The position numbers were made by a program, and so were the translations under genes. The notes beneath the pieces were generated by a model. The model worked only from the letters and a program-made list of their open reading frames with translations. It did not search any database and was not told the DNA's origin. 64,000 nt of DNA from Bufo bufo (Eukaryota; Chordata; Amphibia; Anura; Bufonidae): the NCBI RefSeq assembly GCF_905171765.1, contig NC_053389.1, positions 214,836,624-214,900,623 of the forward strand. The letters are read 5' to 3'. The stretch's first letter is position 1. Every line of letters begins with the position of its first letter. Shown piece after piece: positions 11,487-23,394 of this stretch.

Positions 11487-12387
11487 TTAAAAAGGGTTTT
11501 CCAAGTAATGTAAAAAAAAATAAAGTAAATCTGATGATCAGCAATATACATAAGCTAAGCACGTTTTAGGAAAAAGAAAATATTTCCTTATTTCCCTAGT
11601 TCTGTTCTGGCTCTTTGTTTGGGGGGGGGGGGGGGGGGCGTAACTACAATCTCTGAGGTTTTTCCTCATGAATATTTGTGGATGTCAACAAAGACTGTCT
11701 TTCCCCTCCCCCTGCACTGCAAAGGGAGTGAATAAAATTGCTTCCCTGTCTGCAGTCTGACTACTGGGATACTCATGTTGTATGTGTGGGACTACTAGTC
11801 CCAGCTGTGCAGTACAATGACATTGCTGAAACACATAGGATCTTCCCCCTACCTGTTCTTGTGCAATGCTCTGCAGACACTTCCTCACAGCCAGCAGAAA
11901 GGTACAGAGGAGAGAACTCCTCCTGTTTTTGTCATCTCTGTGTTTGCAAGGTGCGGAGGGAGAGGGAACCTGTGCACAGTATTTATCTCCTCAGTGCCTG
12001 GAGAAGAGGAAACCCTGCAGCTGCTCAGAACCTGAGGCAGGCATCCAGCCCTGAGTCTGTGCTGCTGATGGTAGAAGAGGTTAAACTGTGCTGAAGAATC
12101 CAGTGGAAGGGGAGACATAGGGCAGACAACTCAGCCAACAGATTGGGCAGTTCAGGGGGGCATGGCTTGTCGCTTCAACCAGCACAGCCTTCAAGTGATG
12201 TTCAGGCCTGCACATCCTGCTCCCTCAGGTTTGTGCAGGGAACGTCATCAGAGCAGGGAAAGAAGCTGACATCACAGGTCTGCTAACTAGGAGAACAGGG
12301 CCACTGTAGATGAAGGAAGTGATTTCAAAACCCTTTACTTTGGGTAGAAACATACAAAGAAGAAAATTACTTGGACAACCCCTTTAA
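11487..12387. mobile_element. TTAA-flanked element (AAGGGGTTNTCCAAGTAAT termini)
   Basis: TTAA at 11487-11490 and 12384-12387. Inward termini aaagggttttccaagtaat and aaggggttgtccaagtaat agree at nearly all positions. It contains a run of about 17 G (from 11622). Overlapping reading frames at 11738-12118 on both strands have no recognisable domain and are treated as chance. Confidence 0.75.
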
Positions 12388-12389
12388 AT

Positions 12390-12677
12390 AGTTTGTACCA
12401 AGATCAAAACTAATCCCTTACCACCAATCCTAAGAATGGGAGTTCTAATTCTCCCAAATGAATGGAGTTTGAGCATGTGCTCCACTGCACCTTTTGTTGT
12501 ACTCTGCTATTTCCACTAGTCCCATAGAGAAAGAGTGAAGCCTTGGCTCACATACTCAACCAACCACTCCATTCATTTGAGGAATTGGGGACCTAACGGT
12601 TCAAACCCCCACTGATCTGTTGCTCATACTCCATCTTGAGACTAGTAGATAAAGTTTTTGGTCTTGGTACAAACCCT
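12390..12677. repeat. Inverted-repeat element, about 290 bp
   Basis: Left arm tttgtaccaagatcaaaac and right arm gttttggtcttggtacaaa are reverse complements with small differences. The right end abuts ccctttaaaa. Probably another small TTAA-type MITE. Confidence 0.5.
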
Positions 12678-13620
12678 TTAAAATGCTAAACAAAGATACG
12701 TGTATTGGTTTAATAGAAAGCGTAGTATTTTTCAAAATTGGTAATTGAGATGGAATATTGTTATAGTATAGGTGGTATGGATCTCCTATGAACATGAGGA
12801 ACAGTAGAGCACCATAGTTTGGATACCCCATCTTAAAATCTAGTAGATATTGAGTATTATCTTTATGTCCCAGGCAAAAATAAATGTGTGTTAACATGAA
12901 TGGGAATTGTGACAGTGCAGTAAAAATGATAAGGAATGTACCACATTAAATATGTATATGCTATATTAAAAACTGACAAACACAGCAACTGGTGACCGTT
13001 TGTTCATGCTAGAGTGTGATTTTCTCTTCTGCTCACTCGAGTTTTGCACTCAAGCAACATCACTTGGTATCACCTCTATAATTTATAATGCTCCAGACTG
13101 AAGCATAGTAGTAAGAAAAACATCTCATTGCTCAGCAAGAGAAAATGCACATGTAATTGAGGCATATTTTATTCCAGATACGTTTTTCTACTACTGAGAA
13201 TGAAGATATTACTTCTCTGCGTAATGGAATTCTGTTTTCTTCCCTTCATTTACTCATTTACTGATTTAAATTAATTATTGACTATGAGGCTTGTAGGTAA
13301 TGTGGAAACTTTATTTCCTCTGATGTTTGTGATGAAGGGAACTTTTAATAGCATCAAGGGAACATACAAATGCACATACTAATGGAATTATATGAAGCAA
13401 TATTCTTAGAGGAGCACATACTACAGGAAAATTCCAGAAGTTATTGCTTTATCTATATCATCCACAGTGGCAGGCGCCAAAAGATCTAAATTATCTATAC
13501 CTGGGTTTCTTAATCTTTGTGTACTGAGGTCAGAGCCTAACCACCAATGGTCAAAGTCCATTCTAAAATTTAAAAAATTGTTTCCCTTTCCTGTGTCTCT
13601 TGACCTCAGCATAGCATTAA
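12678..13620. other. Intron 1 stretch, nothing recognised
   Basis: AT-rich DNA without supported gene or repeat boundary. Confidence 0.4.
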
Positions 13621-15670
13621 CCCTTTCAGTACCGGGCCACTTTTCACCTTAAATCCCAGGCCGATTTTTGCAAATCTGACATCTCACTTTATGTGGTAAT
13701 AACTTCGGGAACGCTTTTACTTATCCAAGCCATTCTGAGACTGTTTTCCCTCGTGACATATTGTACTTCATATAGGAAAACGTATCTCAACTTGTCACTA
13801 AGGAGTGATCAGCTGATAGACGATCATAAGGCGCAATTACCACAACCCGGTACAGGATACATCAAAATTTATTATGAGACAACGCGTTTCGGGGTCTTGA
13901 CGGCCCCTTTATCAAGTCTGTGTACCTGCCAACGCGCCTTTTCCACACGTGCCGCACACAGGACCATAGCGGTGACACAGCTACACCTTTTCCAACTAGG
14001 ACAAGGTACGGACATGCACCATTTTTAGAAGAAACCAGGCAGTATACACCCAGCTGCACATAAAATTAAGGTGACACAGACTTGATAAAGGGGCCGTCAA
14101 GACCCCGGAACGCGTTGTCTCATAATAAATATTGATGTATCCTGTACCGGGTTGTGGTAATTGCGCCTTATGATCGTCTATCAGCTGGATAGTTACAAGC
14201 GGAGATACGTTTTCCTATATATATACCCGAGTGGCGATCTGGCCTTCGCCCCAAGGGGTCTCCTGACGCATCTGGCAGCACCGACCTGCGACTTTTATAC
14301 CTTACAGCCCACCTGCAATATGGTTGCACTCAACTCCGGTGCAACCAAAACAGGTGAGTCTATCGTATCCACCAGCTCTTTGAAGGAAGCTGTTGTACCT
14401 CGATTTACTTACCCTATGAGCGCCTCTCTCACCCTTTGGCTGTTACTTCACTATATTGTACTTCATGACAGTGGTAAATTTGAGTCGATATATTTCACCT
14501 TTATTTATAAAATAATCCAAAATTTACCAAAAATAATACATTTGAATTTCTCTACCTTTAAGACTTCATAAACTTGTTATCAGTTAACATTCCCCATGTG
14601 TCTGCTTTATGTTGGCATAATTTTGTAAATGTAATTACATTTTTTTAGGACGTTAAAAGGCTTAGAAGTTTAGAAGCTATTTTTAAAATTTTCAACAAAA
14701 TTTTCAAAACCATTTTTTAAAGTTATTTTGAGGGGCTTTAGTAATGTAAACCACCCATAAATGACCCTACTTTAGAAATTACACCCCTCAAATTATTCAA
14801 AACTGATGTTACAAACTTCGTTAACCCTTGAGGTGTCCCACAAGAATTAAAGGAAAATGGAGGTGAAATTTCTAAATTTAAATTTTTGGGTAGATTTTTT
14901 ATGTTAATCAATTTTATCTTGCAACACAGCAAGGGTTAACAGCAAAATAAACTTCAATATATATTACTCTGGTGCTGCAGTTTACAGAAATACCCCATAT
15001 GTGGCGGTAAAATGCTCTATGGGCATGTGGCAGTGGTCAGAAGGAAATGAGTGCCATATGGATTTTGGAGGCAGATTTTGCTAGAATGGTTTTCAGGCAC
15101 CATTTTGTATTTTAAGAGACCCTGACGTACCCCTACAGTGGAAACCCTCAAAAAGTGACCCCATTTTGGAAACTACACCCCTTAAAGAATATATTAAGGG
15201 GGTACTGAGAACTTTGACCCCCTAAGCATTTTACGGAATTTGGAAACACTTGGCTGTAAAAATGAAAAGTTTAATTTCTTCCAATAAAATTGTTTCTTTA
15301 GCCCCAAATTTTTCATTTTCACAAGGGGTAACAGGAGAAAAAGCATCACATAATTTGTTACCCATTTTCTCCTGAATACGGCAACACCCCATATGTGGTG
15401 GTGAACTGCTGTGGGGGCACATGGCAGGACTCAGAAAGTAAGCAGCGTAGATTTTGAAGGATAGGTTTATGGGTGCCATAGATTTTCATTTTTTAAGTCA
15501 TTGTCTTATGTGGGGGCTCATTTTTTCCGGGATGAGGTAATGGTTTGATTGGTACCATTTTGGGGTACATAAGACTTTTTGATCACTTGGTATTACACTT
15601 TTTGGGAGGCAAGGTGACCAGAAAATGGCTCTTTTGACACTGTATATATTTTTTTTTTGCGGTGTTCACC
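13621..15670. mobile_element. TTAA-type element with disrupted interior
   Basis: Starts ttaaccctttcagtaccgggccac. Its body has phrases shared with the 54249-57911 element and the window end (acacccctcaa, ccccatatgtggcggtaaa, gaccccattttggaaactacacc). A foreign insert flanked by 14-bp direct repeats occupies 13772-14452. The right end is unclear because a Harbinger-like MITE begins at about 15674. Confidence 0.55.
13772..14452. mobile_element. 681-bp insert with 14-bp direct flanks and long foldback
   Basis: The 14-mer atattgtacttcat occurs immediately before (13758-13771) and after (14453-14466). The first part is a large near-perfect foldback: about 13775-13925 is the reverse complement of about 14075-14220, sharing taaggcgcaattaccacaac and cttgataaaggggccgtcaa in opposite orientation. 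The last ~230 bp is unpaired. A 14-bp duplication is long for cut-and-paste elements and is more usual for target-primed retroposition, but no A-tail is present. Confidence 0.65.
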
Positions 15671-15673
15671 TTA

Positions 15674-15990
15674 GGCCTCCTGCACACAAACATGTGCTTC
15701 CCGTTGCCGTATTGCGGTCCGCATTCGCAGATCCGCAATACACAGGAGCCGTTCTGTGGCCATTCCGCATCACGGATGCGGACCCATTCACTTCAATGGG
15801 TCCGCAAATCCGGAGATGCGGAATGGTGCGGAACGGAACCCTACGGGAGCACTACGGAGTGCTTCCGTGGGGTTTCATCCCGTACTTCCGTTCCGCAAAA
15901 AGATGAAACATGTCCTATCTTTTTGCGGAACGGCCGGATCGCGGACCCATTAAAGTGAATGGGTCCGCGATCCGCTGCGGCTGCCGCGCG
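15674..15990. mobile_element. Harbinger-like MITE fragment (GGCCTCCTGCACAC terminus)
   Basis: TTA at 15671-15673 precedes ggcctcctgcacacaaa, the left terminus of the family complete at 37937-38391. The interior carries the family's words (tccgcaatac, gcggacccattcacttcaat). The right terminus is missing. Confidence 0.6.
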
Positions 15991-17127
15991 GATTGTGCTT
16001 GGTAAGCTGTGAGGAAGCCGCAGTACATGCCGGAGGGATAGGATAGGCCATCAATATCAAAATCCCAAACAACCCCTTTAAGACTGGACAACATTGAGCA
16101 CCATAGATTATTATAAGCAGAACAGAGGTGTTAGGTGGGTGCATCCCTGTCTTGGCAAATGTAGACACGGCGCTAATGATAGCATGGTCAAGGAACTGTA
16201 CGTAGTAGCCAAAACTTGACTTAGTAGGACATTTCTAAGTGAACTTAAACATAGGTGTGATTAGAAGTAATGGGTGGACCACAGGAAGGGAACAATCTGT
16301 ACTTGAAATGTACCTGCATGCTTACCTTGTGCTTGGAAGCACTTTTGTTTTATCCTGGCAGTGTGTCCTGGACCCATTAGCTCTATTTGCATCTTTATTC
16401 AGTCATCAGTATATCTTGTACACTTTCCTTCAGATTTTTATGTTGCCTATTTCATTACTTTCTTACATTTCTTTGTGGTATCTCCTTAATTTCCACGTCT
16501 CTACTAACACTGATGGACTTCCTGTCAGACTGAATGCTTCTCTCTAGTTCATTCATAACTGTTGTGAATGGGTCATTCATCCTCCACTCTTGGTACATTC
16601 AATACCAGAATTGTTCACAGTGGCACGTAACAATGAGCGATCCCACAGACAATTAATGATTTTCCCTTTCTCAGATGTCTAGGACTACTGTATCAGCAAA
16701 GGGATTACCTTAGTTTAAAGGGGTAATCCCATGATTAAAATTCAAATGTAATACACTACAGTCCTGTACCTCACATGGATCCAGAACTCCCCCCATTCAT
16801 TGCTCCAATTGTTCTGCTAGATCTACTTAAGGTTGGCAGCTCAGAAGGTGTGTCACTTCTAAGAGGTGTGTCATTTCTCATGGGGAATATCCATTTGACT
16901 TCAGCCTTCTCCCTGAACCTGTCGCATAGTCTAAGAGTAGATATAACTGGTAGCAGTTGAAGGACAGAACTGAGCATGTGCGTCCCCCTAAGTAGGTGAA
17001 CATTGTTATAAAGATTAAACACCATTGTAAAGAAGTATAGAACATATTTTACAACTGCAGCATTACTACAAAAAGTAGATTTCAAAAGCAACTCGTTTTT
17101 CATGCTAAATTATATTGAAATAAAATT
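15991..17127. other. Intron 1 stretch with TTAA-family ends
   Basis: A right end (ggccatcaatatcaaaatcc then caacccctttaa) lies at about 16040-16081. A left end (ttaaaggggtaatcccatga) begins at 16717. Neither has a matching partner that I can identify. No gene seen. Confidence 0.4.
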
Positions 17128-18164
17128 TGTGGTCGGATCGGCTATCAGAACGGGTTAGATAGGATGGGTACACCCATCTACAACAAGCAGTAGAATTGTG
17201 CCATAACTGCTGCGGTAGGGCAGCCTAAAGTGGCCAAAAAGCGTAGACCTTAGTTTAGAGTAAAACATATACATACCCATTACGACACCCGCTTTGCACT
17301 CAAAAGACACTACACGATGAAGGTGCGGAAAATACCGTACATATCAGAGACTTCTATATACGTTACCTCTTTGTCACGTGCGACGGCACATTGTTCTTGA
17401 AGGTAGCTAAAGTTGATGCTTTTGAAAGAGTGGTCGGTAATCAGGAACGATTTACTCCTATGTTGACAAACATATGAACATATTACGAGGAGGTCTGAAT
17501 CCCGAGAGCTGCGGACTGAAACAACAATGGTGAATCTGATGGAAGGGCTTAAATGAAGACCAACCATTCGCTAAGGGTCTGCTTGGACACCAACTGTTAC
17601 TGGTGGCAAATACTTCACTATACTTATTCCCCAGGCGACCGCTTTAATTATTATTTATAAAAGGACCCAAAGTTAGAAGATGGCGTATGCCGTTTAACTC
17701 TAGTAATGGATCAAGTGAAATGTGTAGACTCACCAGGCCTGGGAAACATAAGCACGAATACATGGCTGGTTGAAATTAACGAGCTAATGTCGCCTGCACT
17801 GAGGAAAAAACATACCCACTATACTAGCAGTTGTGACAGGAATAAGCTTAAAGTCATGATAACTATGTATGCTGCGCCTGTGATAGTGATAGGACTTGTG
17901 TCCGTAGACGTGACAGACTATATATATTGCGCCTTATTGTTGTACCTCTCACTTTGAAAGATGGACCGGTACAAGGTGCAACACCAACACCCTCAGACTG
18001 AGTTTGAAGATGAAGAAGTAAGCGTGCCTATAATGAAGACATAATGTACACACAATGCCTACTGCTATGACAGGACGAGCTTAAGGTCATGATAGACTAC
18101 CTATGCTGCCCTGTAGTCGTGCTAGGACTTATCGTGTCAGTAAACGTGGACAGAACTTCGTAAA

Positions 18165-18400
18165 TCGCTTGTAGTCGTGACAGGACTTATTAGTCTGTAG
18201 TCGTGACAGACTGCGTAAATCGCCTGTAGTCGTTGACAGGACTTATTAGTCTGTAGTCGTGACAGACTGCGTAAATCGCCTGTAGTCGTGACAAGGACTT
18301 ATTAGTCTGTAGTCGTGACAGACTGCGGTAAATCGCCTGTAGTCGTGACAGGACTTATTATTCTGTAGTCGTGACAGACTTCGTAATCCCTGTAGTGGTG
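18165..18400. repeat. 56-bp tandem repeat, about 4 units
   Basis: The phrase acttattagtctgtagtcgt recurs every 56 bp (18185, 18241, 18297). Each unit contains two related half-units tgtagtcgtgacag, one followed by actgcgtaaatcgcc and one by gacttatta. Diverged forerunners appear at 17870-17925 and 18110-18160. Confidence 0.85.
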
Positions 18401-18867
18401 ACCGGACTCCTGTGGACGAACCTGATGCCATAGTATAGTTGTTTCCCTTTTTTTTTTTTTTTTTTTTTTTTTAACACCCTTTGAGAAGCGGAATTGTGAG
18501 ACCCCAGGGTCATCTCCCTGGGAGAATAGGTCTATAATTCAAGAACCTCGAGAGATTAAATGTGAGAAAAATGCGAACCCGGGAGGAGAAGTTGATGTCC
18601 GAAAGGAAGGCTTGGGATGACTGCTTTGAAAAGAACAAATGAAGACCCAACGACCTACAACAATAATGTGAGTGAGGTTCTAATGGCAAAGCCGCGCCTA
18701 CGAGCCACCACGAGAAGAATTGTAACGCGAGCCACAGCTGACCGAGGCATGCGAGCGGCCTGAATGCAGAAAAGGCATGAACATACTGTGGCGGGACCAC
18801 GCAGCCAACCTCGAATGGCGGAGTTTGTGTGAGTAAAATGTAAACTGAAGACATGCGTGAGAGACTA

Positions 18868-19075
18868 ATGGCGGAACCAAGCGCTAGAGGGGACTAAAGA
18901 CACTATGGTGGAACCAAGCGCTAGAGGGACTAAAGACACTAATGGTGGAACCAAGCGCTAGAGGGACTAAAGACACTAATGGTGGAACCAAGCGCTAGAG
19001 GGACTAAAGACACTAATGGTGGAACCAAGCGCTAGAGGGACTAAAGACACTAATGGTGGAACCAAGCGCGAGGAA
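18868..19075. repeat. 37-bp tandem repeat
   Basis: The unit with the core ggtggaaccaagcgctagag repeats at 37-bp spacing (for example 18907 and 18944), roughly five to six times, with few differences. It runs straight into the 28-bp array next to it, with which it shares actaatgg and the following GG.GG..CCA pattern. Confidence 0.85.
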
Positions 19076-19370
19076 GGGGCCATGCGCAAGGAGACACTAA
19101 TGGCGGGGCCATGGCGCAAAAGACACTAATGGCGGGGCCATGCGCAAAAGACACTAATGGCGGGGCCATGCGCAAAAGACACTAATGGCGGGGCCATGCG
19201 CAAGAGACACTAATGGCGGGGCCATGCGCAAGAGACACTAATGGCGGGGCCATGCGCAAGAGACACTAATGCGGGGCCATGCGCAAGAGACACTAATGGC
19301 GGGGCCATGCGCAAGAGACACTAATGGCGGGGCATGCGCAAGAGACACTAATGGCGGGGCCATGCGCGTC
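19076..19370. repeat. 28-bp tandem repeat, about 10 units
   Basis: The unit actaatggcggggccatgcg + caagagac recurs at 28-bp spacing (for example 19209 and 19237), with single-base deletions in some units. It looks like a shortened derivative of the adjoining 37-bp unit. Confidence 0.85.
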
Positions 19371-19454
19371 AAACTTAACGGAGAAGCAATGCGTCAGAGA
19401 CTCTAATGGGTAGCCATGAATGCGAAACAAATGGCGATTTATTATTATTATTTA

Positions 19455-19455
<1 letters not shown>

Positions 19456-19507
<52 letters not shown>

Positions 19508-19510
19508 TTT
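19456..19510. repeat. (TA)n microsatellite followed by T-run
   Basis: An uninterrupted alternating TA tract of about 40 nt, then tatattttttttttttta. Confidence 0.9.
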
Positions 19511-19964
19511 TTTTTTTTATCCACTTATGCAGCACAGTATGACTTGGGGACTTGCATAACCATGACCCCCCTTCGACAATAAACCTAGGACACTAACAAG
19601 CTTATAACCATATCGTACCCCTAACAACATGATGATCGGTCATAAGCCCCACAGAGCCATGAGGCTGAAGAGTTCATCAGGCTCCCGAAGCCAAGACTGC
19701 ACTCGATGACATTGCAGTGACGATAAGTATTAAAATGTGAGCTAGACCTGATGGGATATGCATCGACGTTAGTGAACCGAACCAGGTGCCTAAATAATAC
19801 ATTAAACCAACCGTGAATAAACAGATGAGAGAAAAAGCGCCAGAGGCATTACAGTTCGCTAAGAGAAGACCCTTATCGTGAAAACAAATGAACTACTTTG
19901 AAACATAGTAGGAATCTTACTCCTATTAGCCCACTAACCGCTGAGGACTGCATGGTGAACTGGG

Positions 19965-20070
19965 GCAGGAGGCCAATCCGAGTGAATGCGGACCAGAAGT
20001 AAAGGAGACCAGTCTGAGTGAATGCGAACCAGAAGTAAAAGGAGACCAGTCTGAGTGAATGCGAACCAGG
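19965..20070. repeat. About 31-bp tandem repeat, 3 units
   Basis: Three copies of gagtgaatgcgaaccagaag preceded by gaccagtct-like words, at about 31-32 bp spacing. Confidence 0.7.
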
Positions 20071-20090
20071 ACTAAAGAACAGGACACTTT

Positions 20091-21995
20091 TTTTTTTTTT
20101 TTTTTTTCCCGCTGACGTGAAACAGAAAAAGTAGGCCTATAACATAACCACCAGTGAGGAAAGAAACGTAAACCTGAAAGAAAGCAGCTATGTTTATCGG
20201 GAGAACGGTATCAGAGCGGTGCACTGACTGCCCTAGAGAAAATACTCAGTAACCATGATGTAGCAACGAAAAAAATGCAGCTTTAAGTGGAAGCCGAATA
20301 TGCAGCAACTGATGTAAGAACAGGTGGGTGAACGCAGCTCTGGATGTGAGTAGTGCCTAAAAACATGGTATGGGCCCAGCTCTGAGCATGAAGAGCAAGG
20401 TATAACGCAGCTGTATGAATGCAACCTGAAGTGACAGGGTATTGATGTGATGCAACAGCAACTCATAAACGCAGCTCTAGTAGTAAATGGAGTATAACAT
20501 TGTTAATGCAGACACATGGACGTGGCTTTTGAAGGTAACGAACCTAACCATGATCATTCGACCATTAGCGCCCCACCCCCCTCGCCCCAGAGCGCTACAA
20601 GTCCCCCATGGTGTATCCAAGTCCAATCCTACTGTGAATGAGAGTACTCGCCTGGCACCTTCTGCCATTACCCAGGTGCGAATGAAACCTCCACATAATG
20701 CTGTAGGTTTTTTTTTTTTTTTTTAAATGGACATCACCATCACCCAAGAAAACATAAATGCGTTTTGAACGTAAAACCCTGATGCAACGCCAATTAATCA
20801 ACATATAGTGCACCTATGACCTAGCACAAAACCGCTGACACATGCGTGCCCATAACATACGGTTTATAGATTAACACACTTCCATACAAGAGCATCAGAA
20901 CTCAAATACAGGCACCTAGACCGACCTGCTCGAGTACCCATATACAGACCACTGATCTACACCTAGCATGTCTGGCGTTAACTGCGGATGTGCCCCCACA
21001 TGTAAAACAGGTAACAGAAACCCCACACTTTTTTTTTTTTTTTTTTTAAGCAGATATCAAAACGTAAGCCTGAAAAGAAAGCGGCTATCTTTATCGGAAG
21101 AGCAGTATCCGAGCAGTGTGCTGATAGCCCTAGTAAGAATACTGAGTAACCATTATGTAGCAATGAAAAGAAATGCAGCTTTAAGTGGAAGCAGAGTATA
21201 ACACCTGATGTAAGAACAAGTGGGTGAATGCAGCTCTGGATGTGAGTGGTGCCTAAAAACATGTTATGGGCACAGCTCTGTGTATGAATATGAGGAGCAT
21301 GGTATAGAGCAGCCATATGAATGCAATCTGAAAGTGAGCAGAGTATTAATGTAATGCAACAGCGGACGTATGAACGCAGCTCTAGTAGTGAACGGTGTAT
21401 AGGACAAAAATGTAAATGCAGACACACGGACGTAGCTTTGAAGGTAACAATCCTAACCACGATCATTTGACCATTGAAGCCCAACCCCCTTTGCCCCAGA
21501 GCGCTACAAGTCACGGACCGTGTAACCAAGTCCAATCCTACCGTGAATGCCAGCACTTGCCTGGCACCTTCTGCCATTGCCCAGGCGCAACTGAACCTCC
21601 ACATGATGCTGCAGGTGTTTTTTTTTTTTTTTTAAATCAGCGACCATTGATCCACATTTACCATCACTTAAACCCAGCACGCGTAGCTTGAACCAACTGC
21701 AGACACGCGTCCCGCATGTAAACCAGGTATCAGAAAACATACAACCATGCCCCCTCTAAGCACATGCTACCCCAATAACTGTATGCAATGGCCTCACCAG
21801 GCCTCTGAACAGCCAGACAAACAACCATGGTTTGACCATTTAGCGCCCATACTCTGCTGTATCCCAGAGCGCTAACATATCGCAGGCCGCAGCGTGGGTC
21901 CCGTACAAACACCTCCGATCCTACCATGAATACCAGCGCCCTTCTGAGACATTCCGCCGTCGCCCAGCCGTAAGGAGCCTCCACCCATGCTGCTG
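20091..21995. repeat. Two ~0.9-kb direct duplicates plus a third partial copy
   Basis: Blocks at about 20150-20720 and 21055-21640 align along their whole length (shared gcagctttaagtggaagc, cagctctggatgtgagt, ccccagagcgctacaagt, tggcaccttctgccatt). Each is preceded and followed by a T-run. A third partial copy at about 21820-21995 has only the final part (cccagagcgctaac, cctccacccatgctgctg). On the minus strand, the end of each copy holds a similar open frame with FTVG and CSALG or variants, but no known domain. Confidence 0.8.
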
Positions 21996-22364
21996 TATCC
22001 TAGAGCTGAGCCAGAGGTAGTGAAATCAGCTGAATCGGCGTCAGTCTGGACCCACAGGTGCCTATAAATAGCCTAGTAACCAGCCAGCCTGGGCTCACAG
22101 GTGCATGTAAGTAGCCTTGTAATGACCCTCCCCTCCCACAAATTCAGCAAACTTCTTTGCTTAACACTTAATGGTGGCACAAATCATTTAAGGCATGCAG
22201 GACCTAATAGTTTTAGGCTGTTTTATCCTATAGTCCAATAATAGTCAGTAAATACTATAACTGAAAGTAAAATAGACAAAATGTATTCTAGAAGAGGAGG
22301 AACTTGTAAATGTGTCATGTCCAGAGGCAATAGTAGGGGCAGTTTTGTACTTTTAAAATACCAT

Positions 22365-22543
22365 GGGGGTCATTTATCAAACTGGTGTAAAGTAGAACTC
22401 GCTTAGTTGCCCATAGCAATCATTTAGATACCACCTTTCATTTTTCACAGCTCCTTTGGAAAATAAAGGGGGGGGGGATCTGATTGGTTGCTATGGGAAA
22501 CTAAGCCAGTTCTACTTTACACCAGTTTGATAAATCTCCCCCC
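22365..22543. mobile_element. Palindromic MITE (CTGGTGTAAAGTAGAACT family)
   Basis: The left half tttatcaaactggtgtaaag and the right half ctttacaccagtttgataaa are reverse complements, meeting around the G-run near 22470. The same family lies at 38604-38778 and, split by the gypsy element, at about 38885-43195. Confidence 0.85.
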
Positions 22544-22741
22544 ATATGTTTTCTATAGTAATGAAAACTAACCCAGGTCAGATTAAAAACCTTCTCCTCC
22601 CAAAAAAGCTTGCCCCTACTCTGCTTGAAAAACATTTACTCATAGCCACCTTGCCCCTTAATACCATCCAGATTGCCCAGAATTATAGTGCCATATGATG
22701 CTAGCATAGTGTCCACCACCATAGTGCCCTCATAGCTATAA

Positions 22742-22925
22742 AGGAGCGGAATAGGAACTTAAAGTGGCCCATGAAAAAAAAAGTTAAAGTGGCACCATTT
22801 TGTAATCAGGTCCAAATTGACGGCCAACACAAGTAGGCGGGGCCAGTAATACCATATTACGTCGCATAATACCTTCCCAGCAGAGCCAAATACCACAGTG
22901 CATCACAAAATACTGCCCCAGCAGC
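22742..22925. mobile_element. hAT fragment, reverse copy of the 5492-5882 family
   Basis: The words ggaacttaaagtggcc and caagtaggcggggcca match the reverse complement of the 5492-5882 element. Boundaries and target duplication are not clear. Confidence 0.55.
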
Positions 22926-23147
22926 GGAAAATACCTCCCCAAAAACTGCCCCTCTGTGGCAGTCAGCGCCAGCTGCCATGTCGTGTCCTCCTCCTCCAAT
23001 TGCCTCAGGATGGCAACACAGCTGAATTCAGGAGTCAGGAGGGGAGCGTCAGTTTATTACTTACCTGGTTGATGGCCGTGAGGAGGGCGTAGGCGGTTCC
23101 CTGGGCATCGGCACCCCGTGAAGTTTCCCTGTAAGGTGTATGACCAG

Positions 23148-23394
23148 TAGGGATCAGTGAATCGACTTCAAAGTTGATTCGCATAAAACTTTGTTCTAAT
23201 ACTGTACGGAGAGACTGTAAGTTATCACGAGACTTTGCGCAATAACTTCATAAAATTTATTTGTACTGTAAAAAAACATTTCCTGAACTCGGGTTTGGTT
23301 CCAAGTGGTACCTCCTGCTCCGTACAGTATTAGAACAAAGTTTCATGCGAATCGACTTCGGATGTTTCATCCGAAGTTGATTCGCTCATCCCTA
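23148..23394. mobile_element. 247-bp hAT MITE with 8-bp TSD
   Basis: Target duplications atgaccag (23140-23147) and atgaccat (23395-23402) match at 7 of 8 positions. Termini tagggatcagtgaatcga and (inward) tagggatgagcgaatcaa. Inside, a larger inverted arrangement repeats ttgattcgcat/atgcgaatcga and tttgttctaatactgtacgg. Confidence 0.85.

Larger units (their letters stand above)
17128..22140. repeat. 5-kb satellite patchwork, possible LTR-type unit
   Basis: CpG-rich compared with its flanks and made of successive tandem arrays and duplicated blocks (entries below). It is punctuated by T-runs at about 18450, 20091, 21030 and 21618. It can be framed as starting TGTGG and ending CCACA with AATT on both sides (17124-17127 and 22141-22144), and has a TATA-like cctataaatagcc near 22063. 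That would suit a long-terminal-repeat type unit, but a 4-bp match with freely chosen ends is weak evidence. No recognised protein. Confidence 0.4.

Noticed and set aside
11738..12118. Overlapping open frames on both strands in a GC-richer stretch
   Set aside because: They lie inside a TTAA-flanked element and have no splice or domain support.
17310..17567. 85-codon minus-strand open frame at the start of the satellite patchwork
   Set aside because: No known domain and the surrounding sequence is repetitive.
20978..21604. 208-codon minus-strand open frame, the longest in the window
   Set aside because: It runs through a T-run (poly-Lys) and a duplicated repeat block and has no recognisable domain. 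Kept only as a finding about repeat copies.
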